This document shows, piece after piece, positions 57,654 through 64,000 of a stretch of DNA of 64,000 bases (the first letter of the stretch is position 1; the number at the start of each line of letters is the position of its first letter). Origin of the DNA: Mycolicibacillus trivialis. GTDB lineage: Bacteria > Actinomycetota > Actinomycetes > Mycobacteriales > Mycobacteriaceae. Location: NCBI RefSeq assembly GCF_002102395.1, contig NZ_LQPZ01000008.1, forward strand, positions 248,001 through 312,000, given 5' to 3'. The notes under the pieces were generated by a model, which worked only from the letters and a program-made list of their open reading frames with translations, was not told the origin of the DNA and ran no database searches. Made by a program: the position numbers and the translations under genes.

Positions 57654-58453
57654 GCCAGCTGCTCGGTCACCGCGCGACCCGGGTGGTCGCGGCGGCCAAG
57701 CTGCACCGCGCGGCCGCCCGGGCCCGCAGCGGCCGGTTCCTCGCCGAAGGACCCAACCTCATCGAGGCGGCCGGACGGCGCGGACTGATCCGTGAGCTGT
57801 ACGCCACCGCAGCGGCCGCCGAACGGCACGCCGACCTGCTGACGGACCAGCGGGTCGCGGTCCAGCCGGTCACCGACCGCGCGGCCGCGAGCCTGTCGGA
57901 CACGGTGACCCCGGCCGGACTGGTCGCGGTCTGCGCGATGCCGCAGCCCGCCCTGCCCCCGGCGCCCGCGCTGGCGGTGGTCGCGGTCGGCGTGGCGGAA
58001 CCCGGCAACGCCGGCACCCTGATCCGGCTCGCCGACGCGATGGGCGCCGACGCGGTGATCCTGGCCGGCCACGCCGTGGACCCCTACAACGGGAAGTGCC
58101 TGCGCGCCTCCGCGGGCAGCATCTTCGCGGTGCCGGTGATCAGCGAGCCGGACACCGCCGCGGCGCTGTCGGCGCTGCGCGCGCGGGGGATGCGGCTGCT
58201 GGCCACCACGCTGGACGGGGAGACCTCCCTCGATGACGCCGGGGCGCTGCTCGACGGGCCGACCGGCTGGCTGTTCGGTCCGGAGGCGCACGGGCTGCCG
58301 CCGGAGGTGGCCGCCGCGGCCGATCACCGCGTCCGGATCCCGATGGCGGGTGACGCGGAGAGCCTCAACGTCGCCGCCGCGGCGGCGATCTGCCTGTACG
58401 CCAGCGCGCGGGCCGCGCGGGTCAGGCCACCGCGGGCCGGGCAGGCTCCGTAA
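57650..58453 (+). CDS. tsnR: SpoU-family rRNA/tRNA 2'-O-methyltransferase (TsnR)
   Basis: A ~267-residue SPOUT methyltransferase. The N-terminal substrate-binding part has [14 protein letters not shown]. The knotted domain shows motif 1 [24 protein letters not shown], motif 2 [11 protein letters not shown] and motif 3 [21 protein letters not shown]. The only start that keeps the conserved-looking N-terminus is CTG at 57650, overlapping the rplT stop as CTGA. GTG at 57683 lacks a ribosome-binding site. It converges with the DUF2236 gene, overlapping by 32 bp. Confidence 0.88.
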   Translation: MSQLLGHRATRVVAAAKLHRAAARARSGRFLAEGPNLIEAAGRRGLIRELYATAAAAERHADLLTDQRVAVQPVTDRAAASLSDTVTPAGLVAVCAMPQPALPPAPALAVVAVGVAEPGNAGTLIRLADAMGADAVILAGHAVDPYNGKCLRASAGSIFAVPVISEPDTAAALSALRARGMRLLATTLDGETSLDDAGALLDGPTGWLFGPEAHGLPPEVAAAADHRVRIPMAGDAESLNVAAAAAICLYASARAARVRPPRAGQAP

Positions 58454-59498
58454 CCGGACCGCTGGTGAGCGTCCCGGCCAGCCCACCGGCCAGCGAAAAC
58501 GTGTGGTGCACCAGCGATCCGGCCTTGTCCATAAGTACCCGGGCCGGCCAGGGCCGGCGCGACGGCAGGTAGTGCATGCCGGTGTCGCGGCGATCGGCCG
58601 GGGGAGCGGTGAACCACGGCGCCTCGACCAGGGGCGCGTCGGCCGGGATGCGCCCCTGCGCGCGGCGGTAGCCGGCCAGCGCCCGCGGGTGCAGGCGGAT
58701 CTCGTCGGGGACGAACAGGAACGAGATCTGCAGGAACTTGCCGATCAACCGCAGCAGGATCTCGTCGCCGGCGTTCCAGCGCAGTCCGGCCTTCTCGCGC
58801 ACCTCGGGTTCGAAGAGGCCCGCGGTCAGCCAGCGCTGACCGGCCAGCATCGGCTTGAACAGCTGGTCCCAGACCGCGTCGGGCAGCAACACGAACCGCG
58901 GCTTGGGGATCCGCATGTCCAGGATGCCGGCCGCCGCCGGGGTCAGCTCCAGTTCCTCCCGGCAGATCCGGTCCCAGTAGCGGCAGAAATCCTCCCAGGA
59001 CTCCGGCACCGGCCGCATGCTCATCCCGTACATCCGGTACCACTGCACGTGCTCGTCGAAGAGCTGGTGCTTCTCGGCCTCGGTGAGCCCGCCCTCGAAG
59101 TACTCGGCGAGCTTGATCACCATCATGAAGAAGGTGGCGTGCGCCCAGTAAAAGGTCTCGGGGTCCAGCGCGTGGTAGCGCCGGCCCTGCCCGTCGACGC
59201 CCTTGATGTCGCGGTGCCAGTTCTTGATCGCCTCGCCGGTCTGCCGGGACCGTTCGCCGTCGTAGACCACGCCCATGATCGGGTACACCGAGCGGAACAC
59301 CCGCTGCAGCGGCTCGCGCCACAGGCTGGAGTGGTCTTCGACCCCGGCGCCCAGGCCCGGGTACATGTTCTCGATGGTGCCGATCCACATGCCCATCAGG
59401 CCGCTGCGCACGTCACCGAAGTATTTCCAGGTCAGGGAGTCCGGGCCGAGGGGCTGCACGCCGGCGCCGGTGCTGGTGGTGGTCATGGGTGCGTTCAT
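58422..59498 (-). CDS. DUF2236 (MpaB-like oxygenase family) protein
   Basis: A 358-residue protein of the MpaB/latex-clearing-protein-like DUF2236 family (Rv1645c by position). Family residues are visible in HRDIKGVDGQGRRYHALDPETFYWAHATFF (heme-ligand-type histidines) and in YWDRICREELEL. ATG at 59498 is chosen for its GGAG site 6 nt upstream. A cluster of TTGTCA/TGACAA half-sites upstream suggests a dedicated repressor. Its activity is unproven. Confidence 0.85.
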   Translation of the reverse strand: MNAPMTTTSTGAGVQPLGPDSLTWKYFGDVRSGLMGMWIGTIENMYPGLGAGVEDHSSLWREPLQRVFRSVYPIMGVVYDGERSRQTGEAIKNWHRDIKGVDGQGRRYHALDPETFYWAHATFFMMVIKLAEYFEGGLTEAEKHQLFDEHVQWYRMYGMSMRPVPESWEDFCRYWDRICREELELTPAAAGILDMRIPKPRFVLLPDAVWDQLFKPMLAGQRWLTAGLFEPEVREKAGLRWNAGDEILLRLIGKFLQISFLFVPDEIRLHPRALAGYRRAQGRIPADAPLVEAPWFTAPPADRRDTGMHYLPSRRPWPARVLMDKAGSLVHHTFSLAGGLAGTLTSGPVTEPARPAVA

Positions 59499-59524
59499 CG
59501 CTGACTCCTCACACGCTGTGGTCG

Positions 59525-59557
59525 TTGTCACCGTAACTTCTGACAATGCGCGTTGTC
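59525..59557. promoter_or_regulatory. Inverted half-site cluster upstream of DUF2236 gene
   Basis: TTGTCA (59525-59530) and TGACAA (59541-59546) form an inverted repeat with a 10-bp spacer. TTGTC at 59553-59557 makes a second one (GACAA-N6-TTGTC) with the same middle half-site. The cluster starts 27 bp upstream of the DUF2236 ATG and lies in the divergent region with the cyclase. It looks like a TetR-type operator. Confidence 0.45.
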
Positions 59558-59631
59558 TATTGTTGGGGCGGCGTGTCCGACACCACTCCCGGCGTCGGCT
59601 GTGGTCCTTGGCGGCCGCCGACGGCCCCGCC

Positions 59632-59637
59632 TACGCT
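59632..59637 (+). promoter_or_regulatory. -10 box of the soluble cyclase gene (leaderless)
   Basis: TACGCT ends 7 nt before the GTG at 59645, implying a leaderless mRNA and supporting that start. Confidence 0.45.
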
Positions 59638-59644
59638 GACTCAG

Positions 59645-60555
59645 GTGGACCACGAGCGCTCAGACCAGGGGTCCGGCGAACTCGAGGCCGCTGAATCGGC
59701 GGACCGGCCGCCGGTGTCCGGATCCGGGGGCTGGCTGCGCCGAACCAACCACCGCCCCGAGGTGATCGCGCTGATCCGCCGGGCCCGCCGCGCGCTGCCC
59801 GGTGATCCGGAGTTCGGCGATCCGCTGTCCACGGCCGGCGACGGCGGTCCGCGCGCGGCCGCCCGTGCCGCCGACCGACTGCTGCGGGACCGCGACGCGG
59901 CGACCCGCGAGGTCGGACTCGGAGCGCTGCAGGTCTGGCAGGCGGTCACCGAGATGGTGTCCCGGCGCCCCCGCGACGCCGAGGTCACCCTGGTCTTCAC
60001 CGACCTCGTCGGTTTCTCGTCCTGGTCGCTGGAGGCCGGCGACGACGCCACCCTGACCCTGCTGCGCCGGGTGGCCCGGGCCATCGAGCCGCCGCTGCTC
60101 GACGCCGGCGGCCGGATCGTCAAACGGATGGGCGACGGCACCATGGCGGTGTTCCGCCAGCCGCTGGTGGCGGTGCGTGCGGTGCTCGCCGCGCAGACCG
60201 CGCTGACCGCGGTGGACGTCGACGGCTACACCCCGCGCATGCGGGTGGGCATCCACACCGGCCGGCCCCAGCGGCTGGCCTCCGACTGGCTCGGCGTCGA
60301 CGTCAACATCGCGGCCCGGGTGATGGAACGCGCCACCCGCGGGGGCGTCATCGTCTCCGGCACCACCCTGGACCAGATCGAGACCGTCGAACTGGAGCGG
60401 CTCGGGGTGACCGCGAAGCGGGCGCGTCGGCAGGTGTTCGGCGCCAAAACCGCCGGCGTGCCCCCCGACCTGGCGATGTACCGGCTGCAGACTCGCAGGA
60501 AACCGTCAGCCGACGACCGCGAGGAGGCCGCCGAGCCGGGGGATAGTGGGACCTG

Positions 60556-60556
<1 letters not shown>
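59645..60556 (+). CDS. Class III adenylate cyclase (Rv1647-like)
   Basis: A 303-residue soluble cyclase. An N-terminal helical domain (about 30-108) precedes the catalytic domain (112-285). The catalytic set is complete: metal Asp120 (FTDLVGF) and Asp164 (RMGDGTMAVF), Lys160, adenine-specifying Asp214 (SDWLG), and transition-state Asn221 and Arg225. It should make cAMP as a homodimer. TGATG overlap couples it to the rhomboid-like gene. Confidence 0.9.
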
Positions 60557-62469
<1,913 letters not shown>

Positions 62470-62470
<1 letters not shown>

Positions 62471-64000
62471 TGCGGGTCCCCTACAGCTGGCTGCGGGAGG
62501 CGGTCGCGGCGGGCGCGCCGGGCTGGGACGTCGGCGCCGCCGACCTGGAGGCCGCGCTCATCCGGATCGGCCACGAGGTCGAGGACGTGATCCGGCTCGG
62601 TCCGGTGACCGGCCCGCTGACGATCGGGCGGGTCACCGCGGTCGAGGAGCTCACCGAGTTCAAGAAACCGATCCGGGCCTGCCGCGTCGACGTCGGCGAA
62701 CCCGAGCCCCGCGACATCATCTGCGGCGCAACGAACTTCGCGGTCGGCGACCTGGTGGTCGCGGCCCTGCCCGGCACCACGCTGCCCGGCGGGTTCACCA
62801 TCGCCAGCCGCAAGACCTACGGGCGGGTCTCCGACGGGATGATCTGCTCCACCGCCGAGCTCGGCCTGGGCGCCGACGCGGGCGGCATCCTGGTGCTGCC
62901 GGCCGGAACCGCCGAGCCGGGCGCCGACGCCGCCGAGGTGCTCGGCCTCGACGACGTGGTGTTCGACCTGGCGATCACCCCGGACCGCGGCTACGGCCTG
63001 TCGGTGCGCGGCCTGGCCCGCGAGATCGCCTGCGCCTTCGACCTGGAGTTCGCCGACCCGGCCGCGGTCGAACCACTACCCGCCGACGGCAGCGGCTGGC
63101 CGCTGAGTGTGCAGCCCGGCACCGGGGTGCGCCGGTTCGCGCTGCGCTCGGTGACCGGCATCGACCCGGACGCGGTGTCGCCGTGGTGGCTGCAGCGCCG
63201 GCTGTTGCTGTGCGGGATCCGCGCGCTGTCCCCGGCGGTGGACATCACCAACTACGTGATGCTCGAGCTGGGCCACCCGATGCACGCCCACGACCGGGCC
63301 CGGGTCGACGGCCCGCTGGCGGTCCGGTTCGCCCGGCCCGGCGAGACCGTCACGACCCTCGACGACGTCGAGCGTCGCCTCGACCCCGCCGATGTGCTGA
63401 TCGTCGACGAGGCCGCCACCGCCGCCATCGGCGGGGTGATGGGCGCGGGCGCGACCGAGATGACCGAGGATTCGACCGAGGTGCTGCTGGAGGCGGCGGT
63501 GTGGGATCCGGCGGCCGTCTCCCGCACCCAGCGGCGGCTGCATCTGACCAGCGAGGCGAGCCGTCGCTACGAGCGCGGCGTCGACCCGGCGATCTCGGTG
63601 GCCGCCCTCGACCGGGCCGCCGGGCTGCTGGCCGACATCGCCGGCGGCGCCGTCGATCCGGCGCTCACCGACTGGACCGGGGACCCACCGCGCACCGACT
63701 GGTCGCAGCCGCCGATCACGATCGCGGCCGACCTGCCAGACCGCACCGCCGGACTGGACTACGCCCCCGGCACCACCCGGCGGCGGCTGGAACAGATCGG
63801 CGCCGCGGTCAGCGCATCGGACGGCGGGCTGACCGTGACGCCGCCGAGCTGGCGACCGGACCTGGGCCAGCCGATGGACCTGGTCGAGGAGGTCCTACGC
63901 CTGGAGGGCTACGACCGGATCCCGTCGCGGTTGCCGACCGCGCCGGCCGGGCGCGGTCTGAGCCCGGTGCAGCGGCGCCGGCGCGCGGTCGGCAAGGCGC
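62470..64000 (+). CDS. pheT: Phenylalanyl-tRNA synthetase beta subunit (3' partial)
   Basis: The first 510 residues are present. They comprise the N-terminal and EMAP/OB-type tRNA-binding domain (about 40-160, IICGATNF and [12 protein letters not shown]), the B3/4 editing domain (about 215-380, [18 protein letters not shown]) and the start of B5 (from ~415). The window ends before the B5-B8 domains are complete. It forms the alpha2-beta2 enzyme with PheS. Confidence 0.95.

Overview
The window is high-GC actinobacterial chromosome from a member of the Mycobacteriaceae. The gene order from bcpB to pheT (bcpB / trpE-C-B-A-lgt / pykA-tesB2 / cydC-D-B-A / class III cyclase / tRNA-Leu-pdtaR / lipid-transfer thiolase / polA-rpsA-coaE / uvrB-MFS / universal stress protein / uvrA / lysX / infC-rpmI-rplT-tsnR / cyclase / pheS-pheT) follows, almost gene for gene, what I remember of M. 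tuberculosis Rv1608c to Rv1650. Typical mycobacterial products (LysX, PdtaR, an Rv1625c-type cyclase, a Ddn-type deazaflavin protein) agree. The species cannot be named from this sequence alone. The synteny statements are from memory and were not computed.

Region 1 (1-4570) is the right end of a prophage or phage satellite. It carries small zinc-motif proteins, a scaffold-like protein, an HK97-fold major capsid protein, an HNH endonuclease and a small-terminase-like protein on the + strand. A short - strand regulatory arm follows, with palindromic operator-like sites and strong hairpin terminators. No portal, protease or tail gene is visible. The element ends inside the HNH motif of a 13E12/DUF222-family gene whose C-terminal half survives at 4572-4940, so the insertion probably split that gene.

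Region 2 (4937-21411) is core metabolism. It holds a peroxiredoxin, the tryptophan operon with its associated membrane protein and lgt (here with a very long acidic tail), pyruvate kinase with an acyl-CoA thioesterase, and the cytochrome bd operon cydABDC on the - strand, followed by an HdeD-like protein. Region 3 (21494-33555) is an accessory block relative to the M. tuberculosis order. It contains an amino-acid ABC importer, an HSL-type esterase, a NarL-type two-component system, a DUF2339 membrane protein, the cyclase Cya, a frameshifted mycothiol-dependent-type enzyme, an acyl-CoA dehydrogenase, a Ddn-like protein, a truncated SDR and a TetR regulator.

Region 4 (33567-64000) is again core: tRNA-Leu(CAA), the ANTAR regulator PdtaR, the thiolase/DUF35 pair, DNA polymerase I, ribosomal protein S1, CoaE, the UvrB and UvrA repair proteins, an MFS exporter, a universal stress protein, a glyoxalase-II-like hydrolase, LysX, the IF3-L35-L20 operon behind a long attenuator-like leader, TsnR, a DUF2236 protein, a second cyclase, a rhomboid-like protein and PheST (pheT runs off the end). 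Three DNA-repair genes, polA, uvrB and uvrA, share the same damage-type promoter (TGTCGG core, 8 bp, TANNNT) placed exactly 7 nt before the start codon. Several genes appear leaderless. Three genes depart from the usual start codons: cydD and tsnR seem to begin at CTG within a CTGA stop/start overlap, and infC begins at ATT.
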